The notes beneath the pieces are model-generated. The model ran no database searches. It had not been told where the DNA came from and worked only from the letters and a program-made list of their open reading frames with translations. Shown in pieces: positions 45,201 through 52,449 of a DNA stretch of 64,000 nucleotides (the stretch's first letter is position 1; each line of letters starts with the position of its first letter). A program made the position numbers and the translations under genes. Origin of the DNA: Chryseobacterium sp. IHB B 17019 (lineage in GTDB: Bacteria > Bacteroidota > Bacteroidia > Flavobacteriales > Weeksellaceae); contig NZ_CP013293.1 of the NCBI RefSeq assembly GCF_001456155.1, positions 434,001-498,000 on the forward strand. Direction: 5' to 3'.

Positions 45201-45467
45201 GATTTGAGATACCTTAGAACCGATAAAAAAGGAGGAATGACGGACCTCTTCAACAGTGGCGAGGAAACCGGCTGGAAAGGCCTGGACGAAACAAGGCAGA
45301 ATACTTTTAATGATGCTTTGTACAAATTCGGGTGGAAGAGTATGCTGTCCCAGAATTATGGTGAGAAAGATGAAAAGATTTTGAATCACTGTACGCATGA
45401 CAAGGATAAAAATCACAATGACCACTTGCATATTCAAGGGTTTGCGCCAACTTTAAAAGAGATATAA
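42243..45467 (+). CDS. T6SS effector with GH19 lysozyme-like and LAS metallopeptidase domains
   Basis: 1074 residues, no signal peptide. Residues 1-225 contain Ig-like beta domains (TYRLEAYLHEPEGHGSTTID). Residues 225-310 are a Pro/Gln/Ser-rich linker. Two copies of a DGTHTY-starting unit follow (about 337 and 496). A Cys cluster (AECTG ... KCPRC) lies near 578-606. GH19: Glu668 in ITKETGYF and YRGRGLIQIT at about 735-744. C-terminal LAS peptidase: His980 and Asp987 in SHKNGMNGDLRY (H-x6-D), and His1061-x-His1063 in NDHLH. The enzyme should cut both the glycan and the peptide of the cell wall. Confidence 0.88.
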   Translation: MSKTGVSRISGNPSPKIGEKTLYKIEEWYPGTPKAEQNPALVTWELFKKRSNGSYTTTNIKKVGDGSFTFGEVASKNTYRLEAYLHEPEGHGSTTIDITPQPAGIPKIDKVELHYADDSPGTVFSYNEKLIAKAQCVNLSGEKLLFTLWEDDAAGDGHDAKNIFIDSKEVLVNRTGVATAEFALTKALMQKASNGETEPKKLEFYVTVEYYRNRKHATNNVDIQNPEYKEPAQQPASDAKTPTSGSSQNNTPTNTNNQQPQQPVSKKEESGIGDNSQKPDAVNETKGTVEPEQKPTAEKPEGKTTSVVEEPKTEGLLDAFFAKEEFTQPTDEKDGTHTYGFARDNNNINKENIAKIIKGKVDPAVKKDKKYAKLDDIKNALTKTSYKKGESISFPLYKLGPIMVRINNAPLEEELFVVAKTMLLDGKEVSINIKEKEEYLMAKDANLPVMEAKENGAELTTLKATAQNGIAKVKIKLRPKSDETLKEWHEKLSGKKDGTHTYKFGGTNKTATAEEKKRVAGVIANKIKDELAKQEKLAKTEAIVKALTKEVYNKDEEVTFDVFKKVTEFLWLKAECTGNLKKHEGEFLKKDGAYFEVAKKCPRCEAAITVDEFKKMYPDVAQLFDKGTNSFGSPTIETFLTSLNKTLKEFKINTCVKKAFFLTQITKETGYFSRADENLYYTTEGALHSFWSKSSHPRLYSNPSEFFKSPEKLGNYVYRGIAENGDEASGDGYKYRGRGLIQITRKKGYRRFGEYAGKDLVADPDLLLSDLDLATRSAGWYWKHGVLLNNGSEKDLNTVAEKGDFKETTRLVHGSTDDVAARETILAKIKEVLKTDECQATNTGDADVEYHIQSSGEIQYKYKNEKRETAAYFYHDSAGTVHDLGKYKLVKVKENYGGVYKDKLGKDTENIYLIDIRNVKHTYKKGTIGFTMTINTSRYYMNDVTMAGLFGALLECNYDDFVFNGFSNEKGESVGGSKSHKNGMNGDLRYLRTDKKGGMTDLFNSGEETGWKGLDETRQNTFNDALYKFGWKSMLSQNYGEKDEKILNHCTHDKDKNHNDHLHIQGFAPTLKEI

Positions 45468-45468
45468 C

Positions 45469-46305
45469 ATGAAGTTTATTTTTTGCCTGCTTTTTTTATT
45501 TCAGATGAAAGACTGTAAGTCGGAAACCCCGGCTTCAGCAAAAATTTCTGCGGTTTCACCTGTTGAGTTAAAATCTGCGCCCGAAAAACTGCCGGATTCT
45601 TTTGTAATTAATTCAGTGGATTTAAAAGCAATCGGAGAAAAGATTAATGATAATGAAAAAATAAAACAGTTGAAAGGTCTTCTGAAAAACGGTTTGCAGA
45701 GAGAGGTGGAAAGACCTTATATGTGGGATATTTTTGTGGCATCCAATGATTCTTTGCTGCAGTTTTATCCATATAAAGATTTTACGATTAATAATAATTC
45801 GTTTAAATCCTATTACGCAAAAATTAATTATGAAGATGGCCAATATCAATGTATTTTATTAGTTAATGAAAATGAAAATACACCTTACAACAGTATGGTT
45901 GTGTATGAAGATTTAAAATCCGAAGAAAATTATCAAAGGCATTGCGAAGTGAAAGGAGATAAAGTTCAAATGGTTTTAAAGCGGCAGGATACGGGAAAAA
46001 ACCTTCAGTTTCAGGTGAAAAATGGTGCTTTTTTAGATTATTTTGATGTTCCCGCCATTGATAAAAAGTGGGGGAAAGAAAAAAACGGATATGAATATCA
46101 ACTAAAAGGAAAGACCAGCAATCATGTAAAAAACGGCTATTGGATCGAGAAAAAATATTCAATTGATTACAATAAAAATATTATTGAAGACGGAAATTAC
46201 GTCAACGGATTGAAAGACGGTGAGTGGAATTATTCCCCGGAAGGTCCTGTTGATAAGATTGAAGTGTACAAATCAGGTAAAATTATAAAAGTTTATTATC
46301 CATAA
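45469..46305 (+). CDS. Candidate immunity protein (periplasmic/lipoprotein, MORN-like tail)
   Basis: 278 residues starting 2 bases after the effector stop. The N-terminus is hydrophobic (FIFCLLFLFQMKDC), a signal peptide with a weak lipobox. The middle is beta-rich. The C-terminus has MORN-like strands (VKNGYWIEKKYSIDYNKN; GNYVNGLKDGEWNYSPEG). A protein in the periplasm is where immunity to a cell-wall hydrolase is needed, and the near-overlap fits an effector-immunity pair. No immunity family is recognised, so this is inference from position and location signal. Confidence 0.6.
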   Translation: MKFIFCLLFLFQMKDCKSETPASAKISAVSPVELKSAPEKLPDSFVINSVDLKAIGEKINDNEKIKQLKGLLKNGLQREVERPYMWDIFVASNDSLLQFYPYKDFTINNNSFKSYYAKINYEDGQYQCILLVNENENTPYNSMVVYEDLKSEENYQRHCEVKGDKVQMVLKRQDTGKNLQFQVKNGAFLDYFDVPAIDKKWGKEKNGYEYQLKGKTSNHVKNGYWIEKKYSIDYNKNIIEDGNYVNGLKDGEWNYSPEGPVDKIEVYKSGKIIKVYYP

Positions 46306-46482
46306 ATTTTGTTAATCAAAACTAATTAAGGAGGTTATGTTATAAGCATGATCTCTTTTTTTGTAAATAAATTTATTTTAAAGATATTAATTTGAAAATT
46401 TTTTATTTTTAAAGATTCTTAGTTTTTTGAATGATAAATTTGGCATTTATATTGATGATTCTTGTAACCGTAAAATAAACCT

Positions 46483-46986
46483 ATGATCAAAAAAAATATT
46501 ATCAGCTTTTGCCTTGTGGCCGGGCTTGTGGTGATCTCATGTAAAAAGAATGAAACCCATACCAAAAGCAAAGCTGCAGATTCTGCCGGCGTCTTTCAGT
46601 CGGAAAAAACAGACTCTATTTCCCAAAAACCGGATGCTGTAAAAGCAAACCCTGAGATTGCTCAATCTGAAAACAAATCTGCTGAAAAAGATTCTACAAA
46701 TACTTCGTTTGAAGGAAAATATATTGCAAGAAATGGCTGTGAAAATGGAAGATATTCTATAGAACTCAAAAATTTAGACGGCAAACCATCCTTTAAAATA
46801 TTCGATAAAACTAAAGTGATTGCTTCAGGAAACGCTTCAATCGGCGATGCAGGAATTTTAATGGGTGAGATTGGTGCCTCAATAGAAGGCGATAAAATGG
46901 TGATCCAGAATACCGGTAATTCAATGAATCCTTACCAGCATTTTGACTGTTCGGAAAAATATCTTGAATTTAATAAGCAGAAATAG
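46483..46986 (+). CDS. Lipoprotein of unknown function, second immunity candidate
   Basis: 167 residues. Lipobox VVISCKKN at about residues 17-24, then a 45-residue charged, low-complexity linker (SKAADSAGVF ... QSENKSAEKDSTN) and a small beta-domain with a Cys pair (YIARNGCENGRYSIEL; NPYQHFDCSEKYLEF) that may form a disulfide. This is a frequent architecture for envelope binding proteins. Being just downstream of the effector and its first candidate immunity gene, it may neutralise the second enzymatic domain. Unproven. Confidence 0.6.
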   Translation: MIKKNIISFCLVAGLVVISCKKNETHTKSKAADSAGVFQSEKTDSISQKPDAVKANPEIAQSENKSAEKDSTNTSFEGKYIARNGCENGRYSIELKNLDGKPSFKIFDKTKVIASGNASIGDAGILMGEIGASIEGDKMVIQNTGNSMNPYQHFDCSEKYLEFNKQK

Positions 46987-47134
46987 ATTTTAAAATTTAA
47001 TAGAAACGGTATACAATCTTTGTGTGTCGTTTTTTTTATTAAATTATTAATTTTTAGAATTAAATACATGTAAAATCCTTTTGTAAAGTAAAAATTTTAG
47101 ATAAATTTGATTTAAGCCAAAAAACTAAAAATAT

Positions 47135-48094
47135 ATGATCGTTCACTTCATTCTTTCCGGAGAAACTTTGGAAAGTATATCTGAAGAAATTAACCTGGAA
47201 AACCCAAAATACCTTAAAGAATTTCACAATGCACATTGTGCAAAAGAAGATATCATTCATGATAAGCTGATTCCGCGGAAAAAACTTCTCATTCCTGACC
47301 ATAAAACAATCAAAGAATACAACAGCAGAAATGATGCACCATTCAAAGACTCCAAACTCAATCCTGAATTGCCTTTCAAACCTGAAAATTTCAGTAAAAT
47401 ATTTTCAGTAATAAATAAAGAAATCGAAGAAACAGAATTTGAGAAGAAAAGCAATGTCCTTTTATACACCGTTTCCTTAAAATGGATCGGCAAGGAAGAA
47501 AATTTTCACATTTTTCAGCTTTTTAAAAACAATTTTTCAGATCAACAGGGCAGCATGATGTCAGATTTGGCATCGGAATGTATTCGTTCGCTGAACCCGA
47601 TTGTTATAAAAACCGATGAGAAAGGTGGAGTTATCAATGTCAGTCTGAAGGAAGAGACAATTTATAATTTCAAAGATAATAAGGAGCGTCTTGCCGATCT
47701 TTTTCCTGATCAATACGCAAAAATTTATCTGGATGAATTTGAGCTGGCAGTTTTGGATAAAAATATGTTTGACAGGAGAATGAGAGAAGATATTTTCATT
47801 AAAACATATTTCGCAGATTTGAGAAATGGTTTCAAAAATGGAAAATCTTTAATTAAACAAACAATAGGCGAGGAAAATATTCCGATTGAAGTTCTCCAGA
47901 AAGTGATGGACAAGCAATACATTGATGAAATTGTGCTTGAACAAAATAATCAGCCCAAAAACGGTATTGATTTCAACGGAAAATATGTTGTAAATATGAA
48001 AACCGGATTGGTGAAAGAACTGGAAATCAAGCATATTATTTCCCAGTACGGTGTGAAAAATACTACATTTCTTACCATTCAGGAATTGTCATGA
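47135..48094 (+). CDS. LysM-like T6SS accessory protein
   Basis: 319 residues, no signal peptide, hence cytoplasmic. The first 55 residues resemble LysM (HFILSGETLESISEEINLEN ... RKKLLIPDHKTIKEYN), which in cytoplasmic T6SS proteins may grip spike or tube rather than peptidoglycan. The rest is alpha/beta with no known family (LYTVSLKWIGKEENFHIFQL; IKTYFADLRNGFKNGKSLIK). It lies between the effector group and hcp, so an adaptor or chaperone role is plausible. Function unknown. Confidence 0.6.
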   Translation: MIVHFILSGETLESISEEINLENPKYLKEFHNAHCAKEDIIHDKLIPRKKLLIPDHKTIKEYNSRNDAPFKDSKLNPELPFKPENFSKIFSVINKEIEETEFEKKSNVLLYTVSLKWIGKEENFHIFQLFKNNFSDQQGSMMSDLASECIRSLNPIVIKTDEKGGVINVSLKEETIYNFKDNKERLADLFPDQYAKIYLDEFELAVLDKNMFDRRMREDIFIKTYFADLRNGFKNGKSLIKQTIGEENIPIEVLQKVMDKQYIDEIVLEQNNQPKNGIDFNGKYVVNMKTGLVKELEIKHIISQYGVKNTTFLTIQELS

Positions 48095-48140
48095 TTCTCT
48101 TTAAATAAAGGAATATTAAGCAATTGTTAAGTCATTTATC

Positions 48141-48231
48141 GTAGAATTACGACATCAAATCGTAGAATTACTACAAATTTTTAAAATGGCATTTAAAAAT
48201 TTTCAAACAAAAATTAACCATCTTATCTTTG
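48141..48231 (+). promoter_or_regulatory. hcp-1 control region: tandem inverted repeats and -7 box
   Basis: GTAGAATTACGAC (48141-48153) and GTAGAATTACTAC (48162-48174) are two copies, 21 bases apart, of an interrupted palindrome GTAG-N5-CTAC. Downstream lies TATCTTTG (48224-48231), a TAnnTTTG -7 box, 53 bases before the ATG. The same elements with identical spacing occur before the second hcp gene. The 21-base phase means two helical turns, typical for a dimer-of-dimers regulator. Confidence 0.75.
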
Positions 48232-48283
48232 TTACACAATCACCGAATCACAAAATATTATTAACGATTAAAATTTACAGATT

Positions 48284-48685
48284 ATGGCAGCAAATTCAAG
48301 AGGTATCTTAAAATTCAACGGAGGTGAAGGTCAGAAACTATTGAAGCTAAACTACAGTGTGTCAAGATCTACAGACGTTTCAGGTAGAGTTGCTTCAGAT
48401 CCTTCCAATGCATTGATCAAACTTACGGTAGAAGCTACCGAAAAATCAGACATTTTAGAAAGTTTATTAAACGGGAAGTATAAGCCTACAACAGGTGAAG
48501 TTACCTTCAACAAATCTCATGAAGAAGGTACTTTGATTACTTTGACTTGGGAAAACGGATATGTAATCCAGCACGAAGTGGAATTCGATGCGGTAGATGA
48601 AAACAGCATGCTGATCAGCTTCATCGTAAGCGCTGAAACCATCAATTACGGAAATTCTAAGTTCGAAGGTCTATGGCCACACTAA
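48284..48685 (+). CDS. tssD: Hcp tube protein, copy 1 (TssD)
   Basis: 133 residues of the Bacteroidetes Hcp type (TssD): MAANSRGILKFNGGEGQKLL, then LNYSVSRSTDVSGRVASDPS and the beta-barrel to INYGNSKFEGLWPH. Hcp hexamers stack into the inner tube expelled by sheath contraction. It differs from the second copy (58762) at only about seven aligned positions plus the C-terminal end. The start is fixed by the conserved MAANSRGIL. A strong promoter and terminator bracket it, so it is made as a single-gene high-level transcript. Confidence 0.95.
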   Translation: MAANSRGILKFNGGEGQKLLKLNYSVSRSTDVSGRVASDPSNALIKLTVEATEKSDILESLLNGKYKPTTGEVTFNKSHEEGTLITLTWENGYVIQHEVEFDAVDENSMLISFIVSAETINYGNSKFEGLWPH

Positions 48686-48711
48686 AAATTACACACCATT
48701 AACATTCATAG

Positions 48712-48747
48712 AAAAAAGACTGTCCCAATAAGGCGGTCTTTTTTTAC
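48712..48747 (+). terminator. Terminator after hcp-1
   Basis: AAAAAAGAC-TG ... CG-GTCTTTTTTT forms a stem with a long T run. It isolates the high-level hcp transcript from clpV. Confidence 0.7.
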
Positions 48748-48966
48748 CATTCAGAATAAGCTGGTTAAAATTTTTCTTATGTTTTAAATAATGTTAATAT
48801 GTCACTTTTATAAGAGATACATGAGGTCTTATGAAAAAAAACCAATATCTTAGTAAACTGTAAAAATTCAGACGATTATGGATTAATTTTTGCTGAAGTT
48901 TAGGCGAAAACATAATCGGTGAATTACGACCAATCCAGATACTATTAATTTGAATAAAAATACAAG

Positions 48967-51465
48967 ATGGGAGTACTAGTAACCAATGAAACTGTAAAAC
49001 AGCTCTTTCATATTGCACAGTCTATCGCGAGGGAAAATTACAACGCAACGTATGGAGGGCCACACATTCTACGAGCCCTTATGCACAAAGATATCGGGCT
49101 TAATGAATTTTTGAAAAATATTGATAAAGATCCGGGATATTTTTATGAATGGGCGGATGTGCGGATTGAAGATTACCCCAAAACAACACATCTTCCGGAT
49201 GAAGTAGGTGAAGATGAGGCAGTAGACAAGATTATAGAAGAAGCGGATGATATTCGTTTAAAATTAGGTTTGGACGAAATTACTCCTATCTGCGTTTTGA
49301 CGGCAATTGTAAAGCCACAGGTTGCTTTTACTTTACAACAGCTTAAATCTCTGCCACTTAGAGAACATGAGATTTTCAATTTATATAGAAAAGATACTCC
49401 GTACGAAATTTCGGAAAACGGAAATTTTTCGTCATTACTTTCAAAAAACGGTTCAGATTATTCTGATAATTCTTTTCCGTCCATTAAAAGTTATTGTGTA
49501 GACAGAACGGCACAAGCCAGAAAAGGTGACCTGGAAAACATCATCGGAAGGGATAAAGAACTGAGAATGTTAGTCGAAATTCTTTGCCGAAGAAGTAAAC
49601 CGAATGTCATTATCATTGGTGAACCGGGAGTCGGAAAAACGGCTTTGGTAGAAGGTTTTGCCACTGAAATCATCAAAGGAAATGTTCCTGAAATGTTGAA
49701 AAACGGAACACTTTTAGAACTCGACACAGGCGCTTTACTGGCTGGAACTTCTTATAAAGGAGAAATTGAAGACCGTCTTAAAAAAGTAATCAACGAGTGC
49801 AAAAAGATAGAAAAAGCAATTCTTTTTATTGATGAAATCCACACTCTTTTAGATCCAAAAGGAAGTATCGGAAATGTTGCTAATTTGCTGAAACCTGAAT
49901 TGGCAAGAGGCGAAATCACCGTAATCGGAGCTACAACTCAGGAAGAATACAGGAAAATTATTGAGCCGGAACAGGCTTTCAACCGTCGTTTTGAGGTTTT
50001 AACAGTGAATGAGCCAGACGAAAAAACCTGTGTTAAAATGATCGACGTTCTGTTGGAAGGTTATAAAAAACACCACGGAATTGAAGTTGAAAAAACCGCT
50101 CTTCCGGAATGTGTCCGTTTGGCAAAAAGATATGCAAAGGGGAAAAAACTGCCGGATGCTGCTATTGATTTGCTGGACAGAACAATGGCGGCCATCAAAA
50201 TGCTGGATGAGCTTTCAGAAAAAGAATTACAAAGCTGGAAAGAAATCTATGAAAATATTCTAAAAGAAGAGTATTTAGATGAAAAAGATAAAGCAGATGA
50301 ATTAATCTGGAATTATAATTTATTAAGAGATAAAATCAGTCCGATTTTGTGGGGATCTTTAAGTGAGCAACCGCAAATCGACAATTCAATGCCCGTTGAA
50401 GAAATTCAGAAAATCATTGAAGATACGTATGCTGAGCTTTTACAGCATGCATCAAAGAAAAGGGAAAAAGTAGACCGTCTTGAACTGGCAGCAGTAATGG
50501 CGGCAAAAACCAATATTCCGATCGGAAAAATCCAGGCTCAGGAAAAAGAAAAACTTCTGAATATGGAAGGTCTTTTATTGAACAGGGTAGTCGGCCAGGA
50601 TCATGCCTTGAAAATCCTTTCAGATGCTATTGTTGAAAACCGAAGCGGACTGAATAAACCAGGGCAGCCAATCGGTTCATTCTTCCTTTTGGGACCTACG
50701 GGAACCGGAAAAACAGAGCTTGCAAAATCAATGGCAGAATTGCTTTTCAATGATGAAAAAGCGATGGTTCGTTTCGATATGTCGGAGTTCAAAGAAGAAC
50801 ATTCGGCAGCACTTTTATACGGCGCGCCTCCTGGATACGTCGGTTATGAGGAAGGGGGTATGTTGGTGAATAAAATTCGTCAGCAGCCTTATACCGTAGT
50901 TTTATTTGATGAAATTGAAAAAGCACATCACTCGGTTTTTGATGTCTTTTTACAGATTATGGACGAAGGAAAAGTTCATGATAAACTTGGAAAAGAAGGA
51001 GATTTCAGTAATGCCTTAATTTTATTCACTTCAAACATTGGAAGTGAGGAAATTGTAAAGCAGTTTGAGGAAGGAAAAGTACCGGAATCATCTTCATTAA
51101 TGCAGATTATGTCGAATTCAGGACGTTTCAGACCAGAGTTTTTGGCAAGAATTACGGAAATTATTCCTTTTGCACCGATCACCGAATCTATAGCGGAAAG
51201 AATTTTTAATATCCAATTAAAATCGCTTCATGCGTCACTTCATAGATTGGGAATGACCTTGAAAATTACAGATGAAGCTGTGAAAAACCTGGCTTTAGGC
51301 GGATTCAGCAGTAAGTATGGAGCAAGACAGATTTCCGGAGTGATCAGATCGCAGTTGGCAAGGCCGATTTCGAAAATGATTGTAAGAGAAGAAGTAAAAT
51401 CAGGACAAATTATTGATGTAGACTGGAATACAGAAGAGGAAAAGTTGAACTGGAAAGTAGACTAA
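48967..51465 (+). CDS. tssH: ClpV/TssH, T6SS sheath-recycling ATPase
   Basis: 832 residues, a double AAA+ Hsp100 protein. Clp N domain at the start (VTNETVKQLFHIAQSIAREN). First AAA module: Walker A GEPGVGKTA near residue 218, Walker B ILFIDEIH near 285. A short middle region follows. Second AAA module: Walker A GPTGTGKTE near 576, Walker B VVLFDEIEKAH near 645. It disassembles contracted sheath for reuse. The TTQEEYRKIIEPEQAFNRRF sequence is the usual sensor/arginine-finger part. A single GTGAATTACGAC site resembling the hcp element lies 36 bases upstream (48919-48930). Confidence 0.95.
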   Translation: MGVLVTNETVKQLFHIAQSIARENYNATYGGPHILRALMHKDIGLNEFLKNIDKDPGYFYEWADVRIEDYPKTTHLPDEVGEDEAVDKIIEEADDIRLKLGLDEITPICVLTAIVKPQVAFTLQQLKSLPLREHEIFNLYRKDTPYEISENGNFSSLLSKNGSDYSDNSFPSIKSYCVDRTAQARKGDLENIIGRDKELRMLVEILCRRSKPNVIIIGEPGVGKTALVEGFATEIIKGNVPEMLKNGTLLELDTGALLAGTSYKGEIEDRLKKVINECKKIEKAILFIDEIHTLLDPKGSIGNVANLLKPELARGEITVIGATTQEEYRKIIEPEQAFNRRFEVLTVNEPDEKTCVKMIDVLLEGYKKHHGIEVEKTALPECVRLAKRYAKGKKLPDAAIDLLDRTMAAIKMLDELSEKELQSWKEIYENILKEEYLDEKDKADELIWNYNLLRDKISPILWGSLSEQPQIDNSMPVEEIQKIIEDTYAELLQHASKKREKVDRLELAAVMAAKTNIPIGKIQAQEKEKLLNMEGLLLNRVVGQDHALKILSDAIVENRSGLNKPGQPIGSFFLLGPTGTGKTELAKSMAELLFNDEKAMVRFDMSEFKEEHSAALLYGAPPGYVGYEEGGMLVNKIRQQPYTVVLFDEIEKAHHSVFDVFLQIMDEGKVHDKLGKEGDFSNALILFTSNIGSEEIVKQFEEGKVPESSSLMQIMSNSGRFRPEFLARITEIIPFAPITESIAERIFNIQLKSLHASLHRLGMTLKITDEAVKNLALGGFSSKYGARQISGVIRSQLARPISKMIVREEVKSGQIIDVDWNTEEEKLNWKVD

Positions 51466-51538
51466 GAATAAATTGCAGAGGGACAATATCAATTTTCTTT
51501 TGCTATTTTTTTGACATTTTATCTAAAAAATATTAACA

Positions 51539-52408
51539 ATGAAGCCAAATTACAAGAATATTTTACTAGTATTAGTGTTGTTTTTGTGTTCAAATTTCAT
51601 CAACGCACAGTTTCTTTCTGCATCAGACACATCGGAGAGCAGCGTGAAGAAATACAAGAATATTATTAATGCCAATAAAGATATTGTAAATTTTATCGAA
51701 TATTCTCTGGCTGAAAAAGGACTGCCGAGACATTTAAGAAATCTTGCTTTGATAGAATCCCACTTCAACAGGAATATTACCTCGGGAGCGGGAGCAGTGG
51801 GAGTCTGGCAATTCATGACCGCTCATGCCAATCAATATGGGCTTACGGAACAAAACAGAACAGATCTATACAGAAGTACAAAAACAGCAGTGGTTTCTTT
51901 GACTAATTTGTATAAAAAATATAACAACTGGGTAACGGTAGTTGCTGCCTACAACTGCGGTGAGGGAAACATTTCAAAGGCAATGACAGCCGCAAATTCT
52001 TCCCAATATCATGTTTTTTACAAATATTTACCGGCAGAAACCATTAATCACGTTAAAAAATATCTCAATGCATGTTACGCAACCGGAGAACTGCAAAGTG
52101 TTTTAAGTAACTACAATTCGTCCAGAATGAACACGGTTTTTCTTGTGAACGGTGGAAGTAAACAAGACAATTCCCAGTTGGCAGAAACGGATATTAATGC
52201 AGGATTTAATTTGAATGTGATTGCAGACGAGCTTGATGTGGATGTAGAAAAGCTTCTCTCATGGAACCCCGGAATCAATGAAGAATTGCAGCAAAAAGGT
52301 GCAAGTACATTATATCTTCCCACAGATTTAATGCCTGATTTTTTATTAAGAAAAAACAAAATACTTTCAAGATCAATAAAAGAAGGAAATTCACTCAATA
52401 TTAAATAG
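51539..52408 (+). CDS. Lytic transglycosylase of the MltD type
   Basis: 289 residues. Signal peptide ending at INAQ. The SLT domain contains LIESHFNRNITSGAGAVGVW with the catalytic Glu (LIES), then QFMTAHANQYGL and VVAAYNCGEGNISKAM; these are diagnostic for family 1 transglycosylases. The C-terminal 60 residues (AGFNLNVIADELDVDVEKLL) are LysM-like. It lies between clpV and vgrG, so it probably opens the peptidoglycan to let the T6SS membrane complex assemble. The enzyme family is secure, its T6SS role is inferred from context. Confidence 0.88.
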   Translation: MKPNYKNILLVLVLFLCSNFINAQFLSASDTSESSVKKYKNIINANKDIVNFIEYSLAEKGLPRHLRNLALIESHFNRNITSGAGAVGVWQFMTAHANQYGLTEQNRTDLYRSTKTAVVSLTNLYKKYNNWVTVVAAYNCGEGNISKAMTAANSSQYHVFYKYLPAETINHVKKYLNACYATGELQSVLSNYNSSRMNTVFLVNGGSKQDNSQLAETDINAGFNLNVIADELDVDVEKLLSWNPGINEELQQKGASTLYLPTDLMPDFLLRKNKILSRSIKEGNSLNIK

Positions 52409-52449
52409 ACACTAAGCGATAATGTTTAACAGATCCAAATCACAGCCAT

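Noticed and set aside
46306..46482. Small gene after the AAGGAGGTTATG sequence
   Set aside because: The ATG is followed by a stop after two codons (ATGTTATAA); the SD-like string is accidental in a phylum that does not rely on Shine-Dalgarno pairing.
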